64,000 bases of DNA. Origin: Phymorhynchus buccinoides (taxonomy: Eukaryota > Mollusca > Gastropoda > Neogastropoda > Raphitomidae). The notes under the pieces were generated by a model, which saw nothing but the letters and a program-made list of their open reading frames with translations, had not been told where the DNA came from and did not search any database. Below are positions 25,396 through 31,230 of this stretch, one piece after another. Every line of letters starts with the position of its first letter. The first letter of the stretch is position 1. Made by a program: the position numbers and the translations under genes. The stretch lies in contig CM065711.1 of the NCBI GenBank assembly GCA_017654935.2, forward strand, positions 27,783,807-27,847,806. Direction: 5' to 3'.

Positions 25396-28300
25396 CTAAC
25401 CATCTCAATGTATGTCTGTGTGTCTGTGCACAGGTTCTAGCGGCGGTCAACGTCAGAAAGATGAAGTTCTCTCTCCTCAAGGGACAATTCAGCGGCGTTG
25501 GAATCAATGAATTCCTTAGGTGATGAAAAAAGAAAGAAAATGACGATGATGATGATGATGGTGTTGATGATAATAAAGATGATGATGATTAAACCTTTCA
25601 CCGCCAGCCATATTTCAGCCAAAAAATTATATTAAATTTATCTGCGTTGAGATCAAAATACATCTGCAGTATTGAGGATTCTTCTGTGACATACAGTATA
25701 TAAAATAAGATCTACCCTTACTTCCCGAAGCTAAGACAATAGGGTCTTTGGGTAATAGACCCCAATTTGATGCATTTTAGTGACTTAGGTGTTAGATCAC
25801 TGTGGTGCTAAAATGCGACTTTGGCGGTGAAAGGGTTAAACCATGGATGACTAACAATGATAAAACAGAAATGATTTTCATTGTTCCCAAGAAACTCTTG
25901 TCAGCAAACTCTGTCCCCACTTCCATCCAGTTAGAAAACTCTCTTGTTCACACTTCTACCTCCGTACGCAATCTTGGCGTCACGCTCGATCAGACTCTCC
26001 TTCCAAAACCAGATTTCCTGGGGCATGGTTGAAGAATGGAAAATGACATGTAAGATGCTTTTCTTTTATGCGATTGTATTTGTGGCCCCCCGTGGGGATA
26101 CCGGGGGGGGGGGTCTTTCGTAAAAAATAGTTCCCCCACCTTCTGGAAGTTCTGTGCTTGAAACTTCCCCTAATCTGCCACTCTCTTTCACTCTGCCTTT
26201 TCGCTTCGCTTTCTATCATCTGCTATCTTTCTGACTTGACCATTCTCCTGCGCTTTTTTTCTCCAAAATAATCCTTCAAATAATTTTTCTCCTTTTGAGC
26301 TCCTCTGAAATCGGAATGTGTCGGCTGTACGCAGCGGGGAGACCAGTGAAAACCGGACACGGTGTTTGCATTTTTCTTCGCAAAAAATGGGTAGAATTAT
26401 GGCATTTTAAGCTCTAAAACGATGATTTTTACGTTCGATGAAGGGTTGGTGCATTGTGTGTGTATAACCTTACCCATTATGGCCATATGGCCTGGGAACG
26501 CAGAAGAAGAAGAAGTATTTACGTCTTTTGTTTCCAGGGACCTGTCGTTCGGGAAGGGTTCCACCGCACCGGTGCGAAGCGCAGAGCTGCCCAAAATTGA
26601 AAGCCACGCTCCTTGGGACGGCAAAGATGCTAAGGTATGGACATTTTGAATTCCGTTGATCCTGAATACACGCTAAGATGAAACGGTGAGGCTAAGATAC
26701 AGGGGTCGCGCTATCGCATGTTTCTTGCGTATTTGACGCGTTTAAAAAATCGCTGACACATTTTTACGGCGTTTACGCGTAACCCGTACGCTCAAAATCG
26801 CATCTGAGTCGAGATGGTGAATCAGACTTTACAGGGTTCGTACGCCCCTTGAGAACCCTTGAAAACTCTTGAGATTTCAACTTGCCAAAATGATTCTTGA
26901 AAACCCTTGAAAAATGGCATTTGGGCCCCTATCCCTTGAAAATCCCTTGAAAAATTGAAAATCACGCTTCCAAAGTCATTTCTGCGCAAAATCATCAGAA
27001 CTGACGAGTTTGAAAGCCGAGAACAACATCGCGAAGAAATTTAGATTTTCGTTCTCGAAGATTCGATTCGTCGTCTGCTACAACCAAAGGGAGACAATTT
27101 TTGTCAGAGTCAGTTATGGTTCTTGTTTGGGCATGCGCAAACCGAATATCCGCCTGTGAAAACAAGCGCGTTTTCGTGGAAAGAAGTCGTCATGCCGAAG
27201 GGAAAATGTATTTTTTGCCCACTGTGGCTAGATGAGGAGGAGTATAAGGCTTGGATCGCCGAGTGCAAGGACAACAAGTATGCATGTTTCTGCAAATTGT
27301 GCAAGAAGATCGTCGATGTTCGTGGGATGGGTGAAGCTTTTTGTGAAAAATGTATCGTGTTTATTTTTGTGTGTTTGTGGACTTTGAAGAGACCAAAAAT
27401 GCTGCTTTCATCTGCTCATCACTGTTTTGGGATTTCACATGTATGGATGGTAAATATCTTTTCGTTTTCATTCAATTTCCTAACCAAAGCTGCCCCTTGA
27501 GAAATGAGAAAATCCCCTTGAAAACCCCTTGAATTTTTCCTCTGTTTGAGAGTATGAACCCTGCTTTAGAAGTCCTACGGTCCCTACACATATAGTGGTT
27601 CTGCTACACCAAACATTGGAACAGACTATAGAAAAGTGCCACTGCTTTCAGAGGAGGTAAGTATCCCATCCTTTCTCTTTCATTAGTTATCCAGATTCCG
27701 TCCAGTACTGCTGTGACGTAGGCAGTGGCGGGAAAATCACTGTAAGCGCATTGTCTGATTCCACCCCCCACCCCATCTCCCCACCCCCACCCCCTTCCAG
27801 CCTTTGCTTCCTTTCATGGTGCTTGGCCACTGGATATCCAGATTCCAGTCAATTAACTGTGACGTAAATGAAGCGTTTGGCGCGAAATGAGCGCGTTGTT
27901 GCACAATTGCCAGACTTCTGTCTTTGAAAATGACTGGTTAGTGAATAAAAATGCATGTTTTTGTTGCATTCTTGTTTTCATTGTTTTCAGCTTAGATTTA
28001 TCATTTTGTTCTTTGACGCAATTTTTTGCTTCCCGTACGCATTTTTTTTCCTACGTCGTGTAAGCAAAACGCGTTTTCAAAAACACTAGCGCGACCCCTG
28101 TAAGAGAGAGGATGCAGAGGGTGAACCTGGTTCTGAGTTGTTGTGGCTGCTACTTTCATTTGGTATATTCTAGTCACAGAGACTTATCTCTGTGAAATTC
28201 AGGCTCCTCTCCCCCGGAGAGCATGTCGCCGCAAGTGCAGCACCAACCCAATTTTTTTTTTTTTTTTTTTTTTTTCGGCATAGGGTGAGGGCTGAATTGG

Positions 28301-30140
28301 GAAGCCTGGCTATCAATTTGGCCATGCCAGGCAGCAGGATTTGTCCCTGCTCTTACCGACTTTTATTTCAACTGCCATGGGATTTTTACGTGCGTAAAGC
28401 GCACGGGTCAGACTAGCTTTAAGTCCCTATCCGAAGTACTCGACGTTCAGTTCGATTTTCCTGTTAAACTAGAAAGAAAGGGCGAGGAGGCCGGGATTCG
28501 AACCCGGGTCACTCACGCTGCAGTGACGCGTTACATTTGGCAGGCGAACGTCTTAACCACCCTGCCACCTTTCTCCCTGCAACTTTTCTAGGTGACTAGG
28601 TGCCGTAAACAACTTTGGTGAAGGGCGTTAACTACGAGAAGATTCTAAATATATTTGTTTCGTGTGTTTAACTGTCATCCCCAAATAGGAAGGAAGGTGG
28701 TAAGAGTGGTTTAGACGTTCGCCTGCCCATTTCAATGCGCGAGTGACCCGGGTTCTTCTTCTTCGGCCGTGTACACACATAAGCGGATATTCCATGCGGA
28801 AACCCGTGCGCAATCCATAAATAAGTGAAACAAAGAAGGGAAAAGATTTGCGCACGTGTCCGAATTTCCCCTATATGCGTAAACTTTTATCCTTCTTTCT
28901 TCCACTTATAATGTGAACCCGGCCTTATGCTTTAGCTTTGACACCTTTTTGCGAATATCATTTCCTCTGCCGCTTATAAACTGACGCGGCTTATATGTGA
29001 ATAAATAAAAGATATTCTGTCATTTTAAGGGATGCGGCTTATATACAGGTGCGTCTTATAGTCCAGTTTTTACGGTATTTGAGGATGAACCTGGTTCTGA
29101 GTTGTTGTGGCTGCTACTTTCACTTTTGCTAGGCGACTAGGTGCCGTTAAGCAAGTTTGGTGAAGGGAGATAATTATAGACATGCCTACTGTCCCTGTAC
29201 ATCCGGGATTTGTCCCGGAAAGTTGATTTTAGAAGCGACTGTCCCGGAATTGCAATACGCGTCCCGGAAAAAAAATCGGGAATCGAAAAGCCATTAGAGA
29301 AGAACTGAGCCAGGAATCGTTGTCGTCTGCTAGATGGAATGCGCATGTTGAAGGCAACATGGTGTCGAAGAGAGCACATGCCGACACAGAGTCGGATTCT
29401 GATTCAGATCACGGATCAGACAAGTGTGAAAAGAAGAAGAAAACGGCCGTGAAGCGCGCACGCGTTTTCAAGAAAGAGTTCACGGAAAAGTGGCCTTGTC
29501 TAAAACAAGGTAAAAAAAAGGAGTTTCGTTTGCATTCTGCCAGACGTGTGTATGCGATTTTTCGGTGAAATCTGGCGGGAGAGATGACTGTAGGCGTCAC
29601 ATTAAGTCGGATAACCTGTCCTGTCCCAGATTTCACGGATTTGTCCCTGACTTCTTTCTGTATTGTCCCTGAAAGCAAATTTTGGGGTAGGCATGTCTGT
29701 AATTACGAGAAGATCCTAACTATGTTTTTTGCGTGCGTTTAACTGTCATCCCCAAATAGGAAGAAAGGAAGGAAGGATTACTGTTAATATTAATATTTTC
29801 ATAGAGATGTATGGTGAGGATACGTGAACCAGTCTGTTAGAAATGTTTGCACGAATGGTGAGTGAAAAGCGCGTTGAGTTGCTTAGCAAGATTATGCGCT
29901 ATATACGCATTATTAATTATTATATAACTGTATATGTTTCAGATGCCCGTTGAAGACGACATTGATTTGAGCGATGTGGAGCTGGACGATTTGAGCAAGA
30001 ACGACAAAAGCGAAAAAGTTGAAGAAAACAGCCAGAAAAGCAACAAGAATGAAACCAACGTGAAGACGAACAAAACCGAAACAGTCGTGAAAATTAAGAA
30101 AAATGCCACAAGCGGGAAAACTGTCAAAAGTGAACTGTGA
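1614..30140 (+). CDS. PDIA6: Protein disulfide-isomerase A6 (P5) homologue, 12 coding exons
   Basis: ER-lumenal thiol-disulfide oxidoreductase. Coding exons: 1614-1629, 6022-6169, 8536-8593, 10557-10683, 14162-14265, 17591-17809, 19555-19695, 21062-21219, 23049-23121, 25434-25519, 26538-26634, 29943-30140. They sum to 1425 nt (474 aa) with all phases agreeing and GT-AG at every intron. Residues 1-19 form a signal peptide. Thioredoxin domain 1 has VEFYTPW, CAHC at 56-59 and cis-Pro100; domain 2 has [11 protein letters not shown] at 185-188 and cis-Pro229. A b-type domain follows (about 272-400) with the P5 hallmarks [16 protein letters not shown] and WGWLW, then the acidic [13 protein letters not shown] signature (414-426). 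A 48-residue K/N/T-rich tail ends in KSEL. Human P5 is 440 aa with two CGHC sites and KDEL. Five introns or exon borders carry tandem arrays. Confidence 0.96.
1630..3140. other. Intron 1, first part: simple repeats and SINE fragments
   Basis: It contains a (GA)n tract near 2139-2161 and T-rich and GT-rich runs at 2785-2870. A fragment at about 2700-2785 has the ACTTATCTCTGTGAAATTC tail shared with the SINE family near 28.2 kb. A minus-strand piece of a second SINE family occupies about 2960-3135. No exon was recognised at 1697-2026 despite a 109-codon open frame. Confidence 0.7.
3141..3381. mobile_element. Foldback element with CCCTAA-type core (family T2)
   Basis: Two inverted arms of roughly 80 bp (AAAAAAGTCGCTCGTTCAAA at the left, its complement at the right) flank a loop with CCTAACCCTAACCCTA. 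It sits inside a SINE remnant, which resumes on the other side. A related copy is at 46905-47090. Non-autonomous; no coding sequence. Confidence 0.8.
3453..3648. mobile_element. Short inverted-repeat element (TTAAGGCC-type)
   Basis: The left end TTAAGGCCATGTACACA is mirrored by TGTGTACACGGCCTTAA at the right end. A diverged copy lies at about 28763-28926. It is embedded in SINE-like sequence that continues to about 3800. TTAA at both borders suggests a piggyBac-type target, which is inferred. Confidence 0.65.
3829..3950 (+). pseudogene. Detached copy of gene 1 exon 2 with its acceptor
   Basis: After an acceptor GTGTGTTTATAG (AG at 3880-3881), bases 3882-3950 read in the exon 2 phase as [22 protein letters not shown], close to the true exon 2 ([22 protein letters not shown]). 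The copy stops in a GTTGTTGTTGTC tract that begins an inserted repeat, so it has no donor and misses the rest of the exon. It is a stranded unit of the array at 5378-6021. Confidence 0.8.
3948..4370. mobile_element. Two head-to-head copies of a dispersed (CAA)n-tailed repeat
   Basis: A minus-strand copy (about 3948-4130) and a plus-strand copy (about 4195-4352) share GGATGATCCCTGGAGTCTTT and AGCCAGGGT, ending in (CAA)n. Other copies lie near 6880-7000, 15480-15600, 15790-15985, 23535-23735, 31455-31630 and 35365-35520. The simple-repeat 3' tail fits a SINE or short LINE end. Confidence 0.7.
4402..5352. mobile_element. Inverted-repeat element (AAAGGGGCACCC ends)
   Basis: The left end AAAGGGGCACCCAGATGGAT and the right end (GGGTGCACCTTTAA) are inverted repeats. 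Internal text (ACTCACTTTGCTCTGGTTTC, TCCTCCTTGGCGGAG) recurs in shorter copies at 34796-35372 and 61489-61878. The interior includes a C-run and a duplicated AAAATTTGAAGCGATTCTGT segment. No intact transposase. Confidence 0.7.
5378..6021 (+). repeat. Tandem array of exon 2 acceptor edges (array A)
   Basis: Five units of about 112-124 bp precede the true exon 2. Each contains GTGTGTTTATAG followed by GTATAGCAG and exon-2-like text, then diverges (GGGAAAGATGTCATCATTG) into the next unit. Indels near TTGATATATCGGGAGC break the coding frame and no unit has the exon 2 donor. Each still presents the same acceptor as the real exon. Confidence 0.9.
6022..6169 (+). CDS. PDIA6: Gene 1 exon 2: signal peptide core and start of thioredoxin domain 1
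   Basis: It encodes residues 6-54 ([13 protein letters not shown], then LYETGKDEV and VEFYTP) and the first two bases of the active-site Trp codon. The acceptor is TTTATAG at 6021 and the donor GTGAGA at 6170. It is the last and only intact member of array A. The likely signal cleavage is after SLA. Confidence 0.93.
7307..7707. mobile_element. Foldback element with TTAGGG/CCCTAA core (family T1)
   Basis: Arms of nearly 200 bp (GGTAAAGGTAAAGATGTGCC at the left; GGCACATCTTGACCTTTACC at the right) flank a centre with CCCTAGCCCTAAACCTAACC on one side and (TTAGGG)n on the other. Relatives occur at 39892-40863 and 53124-53686. Non-coding, so mobilisation must be in trans. Confidence 0.85.
8166..8318. 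mobile_element. 153-bp near-perfect palindrome (MITE)
   Basis: It begins GGGCCTGTATTCACGTTGAG, ends with the exact reverse complement, and its arms (through GCATGATGCTAACTTAGAAG) pair almost completely around a short loop. An almost identical 153-bp copy is at 13337-13489, which implies recent spread. Confidence 0.9.
8536..8593 (+). CDS. PDIA6: Gene 1 exon 3: first active site (CAHC)
   Basis: It completes the Trp codon and encodes [19 protein letters not shown] (residues 56-74), aligned with WCGHC...PEWKK of P5 proteins. The acceptor is TTTTTAG at 8535 and the donor AAG/GTAGAG. The distal 37-40 bases of this exon, plus the donor, are the unit amplified in array B. Confidence 0.95.
8594..9372 (+). 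repeat. Tandem array of exon 3 donor edges plus (GA)n (array B)
   Basis: Six further copies of GGAACCCGAATGGAAGAGAG...GTACTGAAGGTAGAG (starting near 8662, 8785, 8903, 9015, 9154 and 9260) are separated by (GA)n tracts and AATAGACGGATGAATATAT spacers. A truncated copy lies near 8727-8760. All full copies keep a GT donor at the exon 3 position. None has a pyrimidine-rich acceptor or the CAHC codons. Long poly-(SL) or poly-(RE) frames across it are artefacts of (GA)n. Confidence 0.92.
9373..10556. other. Intron 3 remainder: dispersed repeats
   Basis: About 9375-9745 is a minus-strand copy of a repeat also found at 55205-55560 and 56330-56690 (shared GCTGGTTTGCTTTTATTGTG and GTTTTATTAAAGCAAACTAT). 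About 9760-9850 begins an element with CGTAAAATGCGGACTATAAG, mirrored at 17480-17571. The rest is AT-rich with no recognised feature. Confidence 0.65.
10557..10683 (+). CDS. PDIA6: Gene 1 exon 4: end of thioredoxin domain 1
   Basis: It encodes residues 75-116 plus one base, including [14 protein letters not shown] and GVPIIKLFG with the cis-proline (Pro100). The acceptor is TTTTGCAG and the donor GAAG/GTAATG. The donor hexamer is the first element of array C. Confidence 0.95.
10684..12490 (+). repeat. Tandem array starting at the exon 4 donor (array C)
   Basis: About 37 units of roughly 38-56 bp. Each reads GTAATGTGACAGACA..., a variable (GACA)n, AATTTGATATTTATTGTC and TTCTTA. The first unit begins exactly at the exon 4 splice donor, so every unit repeats GTAATG preceded by a short pyrimidine-rich stretch (GTCTTCTTA). 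Length differences are mainly in the GACA count. Confidence 0.95.
13328..14031 (+). mobile_element. hAT-like non-autonomous element, interrupted by a palindromic MITE
   Basis: Terminal inverted repeats ATGACCAGGTTTAGAC (left, split by the nested element) and GTCTAAGCCTGGTCAT (right) bound the unit. The interior has a short frame from ATG 13801 ([11 protein letters not shown], about 53 codons) that is too short to judge. The 153-bp palindrome (13337-13489) lies within the left terminal repeat and is therefore younger. Confidence 0.7.
13337..13489. mobile_element. Second copy of the 153-bp palindromic MITE
   Basis: Same length and nearly identical sequence to 8166-8318; a loop difference is CCTATAGG versus CCTGTAGG. 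It is nested in the left end of the hAT-like element. Confidence 0.9.
14162..14265 (+). CDS. PDIA6: Gene 1 exon 5: end of domain 1 and basic linker
   Basis: It encodes [19 protein letters not shown] and a basic linker (KQRKTKKSK), residues 118-151. Arg119 sits in the Y-x-G-x-R context of the conserved catalytic-cycle arginine. The acceptor AG is at 14160-14161 and the donor AAG/GTATAC. Confidence 0.92.
14266..15955. other. Intron 5, first part: LINE 3' fragments and GT repeats
   Basis: About 14625-14715 translates as [22 protein letters not shown] text, the typical C-terminal end of non-LTR retrotransposon ORF2. About 15200-15265 has the GTAAAGCGCTGGGGC...TATATAAATG tail of such elements. 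(GT)n occupies about 14800-15020 and (GA)n 15110-15150. Poly-C tracts lie at 15380-15402 and 15680-15698, and two (CAA)-tailed repeat copies at 15480-15985. Confidence 0.65.
15956..17571. mobile_element. Cluster of CAGTGGAACCTCCCTTATAA-type elements
   Basis: At least seven partial or whole copies stand in series. They share CTCCCTTATAAGACCTCC, GACTCCCTCCCACATAAGAC, GAGACATTGCCCTTCTTTGT and GGTCTTATAAGGGAGGTTCC. Complete copies elsewhere (33874-34011, 38796-38961, 54148-54422) start CAGTGGAACC or a variant and end GGTTCCACTG next to TA, like pogo/Tigger-type MITEs. The last part (17483-17571) matches the GCGGCTTATAG element of 9760-9850. Confidence 0.75.
17591..17809 (+). CDS. PDIA6: Gene 1 exon 6: second thioredoxin domain, active site CQHC
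   Basis: It encodes residues 152-224 with [27 protein letters not shown] (185-188), LAPHWKQAA and [11 protein letters not shown]. The phase is 0 at both ends. The buried Glu (VEFY) is kept. Acceptor TTTCTCAG, donor GTATGT. Confidence 0.97.
17810..19554. other. Intron 6: diffuse repeats
   Basis: It contains A- and C-runs at 17990-18012 and a CTTCTT tract near 18180. About 19060-19110 repeats TCAATGCATTTTCTTCAGCT of 7735-7900. A partial CTCCCTTATAA-type fragment lies at 19440-19500. No exon was recognised. Confidence 0.6.
19555..19695 (+). CDS. PDIA6: Gene 1 exon 7: end of thioredoxin domain 2
   Basis: It encodes residues 225-271: [10 protein letters not shown] with cis-Pro229, [15 protein letters not shown] and LIIPEVIQ. 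The conserved Arg expected after Y-x-G is replaced by AQN. Phase 0 at both ends. The donor CAG/GTGATG is a weaker match to consensus than those of its downstream copies (CAG/GTGAGA or GTGAGG). Confidence 0.95.
19696..20465 (+). repeat. Tandem array of exon 7 donor edges plus (GT)n (array D)
   Basis: Eight copies of the last 60-odd bases of exon 7 (CTGGGCCATGGAGAAGTCTG through CAG/GTGAG) follow the real exon, spaced by TCTAGCATGTGTGTGTGCTG-type intron text. All copies encode LIVPEL(I/V)Q, not the LIIPEVIQ of the true exon, so they descend from one intermediate. Each has a near-consensus donor. A TCTAG just before each copy would allow an open 28-codon phase 0-0 mini-exon in some units, but it has no pyrimidine tract. 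Confidence 0.92.
20466..21061. other. Intron 7 remainder: hAT-like end fragment and long (GT)n
   Basis: About 20636-20692 has CCCTTGAAAACTCCTTGAA...AGAACCCTGG, matching the right end of the element at 26833-27562. About 20695-20920 is interrupted (GT)n/(GC). A (CAAGT)n tract precedes CATCTTTATTGAGGGTT. Confidence 0.65.
21062..21219 (+). CDS. PDIA6: Gene 1 exon 8: b domain, first part
   Basis: It encodes residues 272-323 plus two bases: [47 protein letters not shown]. It matches the P5 b domain (TCEE.QLC, RNSYL) closely. Acceptor GCGTGCAG, donor GG/GTGAGA. Confidence 0.96.
21220..23048. other. Intron 8: SINE-like repeats and short inverted-repeat elements
   Basis: About 21234-21555 is a copy of the CATGAGCGTAGATGCGTCAT repeat. 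About 21596-21833 is bounded by inverted GTGTTAAAGACACACTG-like ends. About 22125-22200 and 22515-22580 have tRNA-like box A/box B heads (GAGTTCGAACC at 22566-22576). The second continues as a SINE to about 22860. No exon was recognised. Confidence 0.7.
22515..22860 (+). mobile_element. tRNA-derived SINE copy
   Basis: A tRNA-like head (TGGCACAGTGGTAACGCGTT, GAGTTCGAACC) leads into a body with TCTTTCGGATGAGACGATAA and ends near ACAGAGATGCCTCTGTGAC. The head does not fold as a complete tRNA with a matching acceptor stem and CCA-proximal discriminator, so it is not called as a tRNA gene. Confidence 0.75.
23049..23121 (+). CDS. PDIA6: Gene 1 exon 9: b domain, WLW segment
   Basis: It encodes [20 protein letters not shown] and SFGYP (to residue 348), matching the P5 motif WGWLW...LE..L..GGFGYP. 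One base completes the Gly codon from exon 8. Acceptor CCTTGCAG, donor GTGAGT. Confidence 0.95.
23122..25433. other. Intron 9: repeats, hAT-like element, GT tracts
   Basis: About 23320-23515 is a CATGAGCG-family repeat tail and 23535-23735 a (CAA)n-tailed repeat. A hAT-like unit occupies 23767-24427. About 24540-25240 shows scattered C-runs and TTATTATT with no clear feature. About 25290-25425 has three TCTAACCATCTCAATG/(GT)n units just upstream of exon 10. Confidence 0.65.
23767..24427. mobile_element. Element with GCAGGCCTGCCTACT inverted ends
   Basis: Left end GCAGGCCTGCCTACTGCTAC and right end AGTAGGCAGGTCTGC form terminal inverted repeats 660 bp apart. Interior frames (about 80 codons) are not recognisable. 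The end sequence resembles that of 29177-29698 (GACATGCCTACTG), so both may belong to one hAT-related group. Confidence 0.65.
25434..25519 (+). CDS. PDIA6: Gene 1 exon 10: b domain, RKMKF segment
   Basis: It encodes [20 protein letters not shown] and GVGINEFL plus two bases of Arg (to residue 377). Very close to P5 proteins ([26 protein letters not shown]). Acceptor TGCACAG, donor AG/GTGATG. Confidence 0.96.
25520..26537. mobile_element. Intron 10: MITE, reverse-transcriptase fragment, SINE-like repeat
   Basis: About 25590-25840 is an element with TTTCACCGCCA/TGGCGGTGAAAGGGTTAA ends. About 25842-26010 encodes a non-LTR reverse-transcriptase fragment ([28 protein letters not shown]) with no start or end. 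About 26085-26320 is a minus-strand copy of the CATGAGCG-type repeat with a G-run. Confidence 0.7.
26538..26634 (+). CDS. PDIA6: Gene 1 exon 11: end of b domain
   Basis: It encodes [12 protein letters not shown] and APWDGKDAK (to residue 409), matching LSFGRGSTAPV...PWDG of P5. Acceptor GTTTCCAG, donor AAG/GTATGG. Confidence 0.95.
26698..28103 (+). mobile_element. Element with CAGGGGTCGCGCTA ends, carrying a nested hAT-like element
   Basis: Left CAGGGGTCGCGCTA and right TAGCGCGACCCCTG are exact 14-bp inverted repeats 1.4 kb apart, flanked by TA. The interior has two related segments with TATCCAGATTCC and TGTGACGTA (about 27690 and 27835). The 26833-27562 element is nested inside it. Confidence 0.7.
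26833..27562 (+). mobile_element. hAT-like element with zinc-finger-type N-terminal fragment
   Basis: Ends CAGGGTTCGTACGCCCCTTG and GAGTATGAACCCTG bound a frame (27123-27500). Part of it reads [18 protein letters not shown] and [20 protein letters not shown], a BED/TTF-type zinc-finger layout common in hAT transposases and their relatives. The frame then runs into low-similarity sequence, and no catalytic domain is present. Confidence 0.65.
28158..28585 (-). mobile_element. tRNA-derived SINE, minus strand
   Basis: On the minus strand it begins GGTGGCAGGGTGGTTAAGAC with box B GGTTCGAATCC (complement near 28497-28507), contains a CTGCAGCGTGAGTGACCCGG stretch, and ends in a poly-T (plus strand 28254-28275) and a TTATCTCTGTGAAATTC segment. 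Relatives lie at 12945-13150, 28690-28760 and 49000-49135. Confidence 0.8.
29177..29698 (+). mobile_element. hAT-like element with frameshifted zinc-finger remnant
   Basis: Ends AGACATGCCTAC/GTAGGCATGTCT bound the element. A frame from 29320 ([18 protein letters not shown], then [18 protein letters not shown]) continues only after a one-base shift at an A-run near 29512-29519 as [15 protein letters not shown] and [10 protein letters not shown], a C2...H zinc-finger pattern. It is therefore a decayed transposase N-terminus, flanked by near-repeats of TAATTA. Confidence 0.75.
29943..30140 (+). CDS. PDIA6: Gene 1 exon 12: acidic P5 signature, K/N/T-rich tail, KSEL, stop
   Basis: It encodes residues 410-474. 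[17 protein letters not shown] is the canonical P5 C-terminal signature. In human P5 the KDEL signal follows almost at once; here 44 more residues precede KSEL. They are rich in Lys, Asn, Thr and Glu and carry three N-x-T sequons (NET, NKT, NAT). KSEL is a non-consensus but plausible KDEL-receptor ligand. Acceptor TGTTTCAG; stop TGA at 30138-30140. Confidence 0.95.
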   Translation: MPVEDDIDLSDVELDDLSKNDKSEKVEENSQKSNKNETNVKTNKTETVVKIKKNATSGKTVKSEL

Positions 30141-30660
30141 TGAATGTGGACATTTAAAAATTATTTTTTAGGATCAAGGGTTGTTTTTTTGTGTGTGGTG
30201 TGTGTAGGTAAAATGCAAACCATTTTGCATGTAACATTTTAGAACTTGAGAAAGTGAACTAGTTAAGTTCAAATAACTCATTCAAGTCGTTCCGGACATA
30301 TATGTCCGGAATTAATAGATAGCTGTCAATTTGATGCATTTGCTTCAAGAGAAGTAAGTCTGTGCGCACACCATACCTTGGTCACTTCTAAACTCGCTCG
30401 CTCCCTTAGACCACAATTTTGCCTCTGACTTTGCTTTTGTAGTGGTTTGTTGTGGGGGAACCAATCGGTGTAGAGAGCTTTTCTATATAAAAAAAAAAAG
30501 TTTGATCTACCACTTCCCTATGTCTAAGCCAAAACCCGTAATCTTCTTTCATTTCTCCTTTTGTTTATGTATGTTTTGTTTTGTGTGTATGGCTGGAGTG
30601 ATTTGTGAGGTTTTTTAATAATTCAAAATCGTTGCAATGAGAATGAGTTAAAATGTGATA
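30141..30660 (+). other. 3' flank/UTR of gene 1 with a dispersed element
   Basis: No clear AATAAA was found close to the stop. About 30268-30656 is an element bounded by ACTCATTCAAGTC and GAGAATGAGTTAAAATG. It contains CTTTGCTTTTGTAGTGGTTT and TTTCATTTCTCCTTTTGTTT, which recur at 54683-54900, 55900-56070, 56160-56260 and 56700-56878. Confidence 0.6.
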
Positions 30661-30667
30661 CTTAATA

Positions 30668-31230
30668 CAGACAAACCCCTATTTTACGACCCTCTGTTAA
30701 GCGACCACCTCTCATTTGAGACCGGATTTGTTGGCACGGATGCATTTTACTATGTAAACGACCTCTCTTAAACGACTTCCTCTAAAACGCGACTTACGAC
30801 CGCCATTTTGTTGGTTTTTACGACCGTTGTTGTCGTCTGCATTTCTTCGAGCAAAGGGAAACAACCACGGTCAAGGGCCTGAAAGCGGAGTCGCTTCCCT
30901 TGTTGTAGAAAAGATGGCGGAAAGCGTAGGAAAAGCACGAAAACCACTGACTTTGAAAAAGAAAACCACTGACTTTGGACGAGAGTGGAGGTGATTAACA
31001 GAAGTCGGCAAAGTGAAACTGTAATACATCGATTGCACAATCCTATGGAGTTGGAAAGACCCAAATCCAGTTTGAATATGTCATTGTATGTGTGCATGAA
31101 GAAGAGAGTATGAACTGTGCTGAACTTTTTCTTTCTACGGCTGCCAGTGAAAACCTCCGTCATACGACCCCTCCAATTTACGACTGATTTTTCCGGACAT
31201 TTTGGAAGTCTTAAAATAGAGGTTTGTCTG
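30668..31230. mobile_element. Tc1/mariner-superfamily-like MITE (CAGACAAACC ends)
   Basis: Left CAGACAAACCCCTATTTTAC and right TAGAGGTTTGTCTG are inverted, and TA lies immediately outside both ends. The size is 563 bp and the interior has no transposase frame. A TA target duplication with CAG ends suggests the pogo/Tigger branch. Confidence 0.75.

Larger units (their letters stand above)
28105..29942. other. Intron 11 distal part: internal duplication with SINE and MITE insertions
   Basis: A segment (GGTTCTGAGTTGTTGTGGCT ... GACTAGGTGCCGT ... GTTTAACTGTCATCCCCAAA) occurs twice, at about 28115-28690 and 29085-29760. The first copy is split by a minus-strand SINE (about 28158-28585). The second is split by an inverted-repeat element at 29177-29698. 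Between them lie an inverted-repeat unit at 28763-28926 and a GCGGCTTATA element at 28970-29075. Confidence 0.7.
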
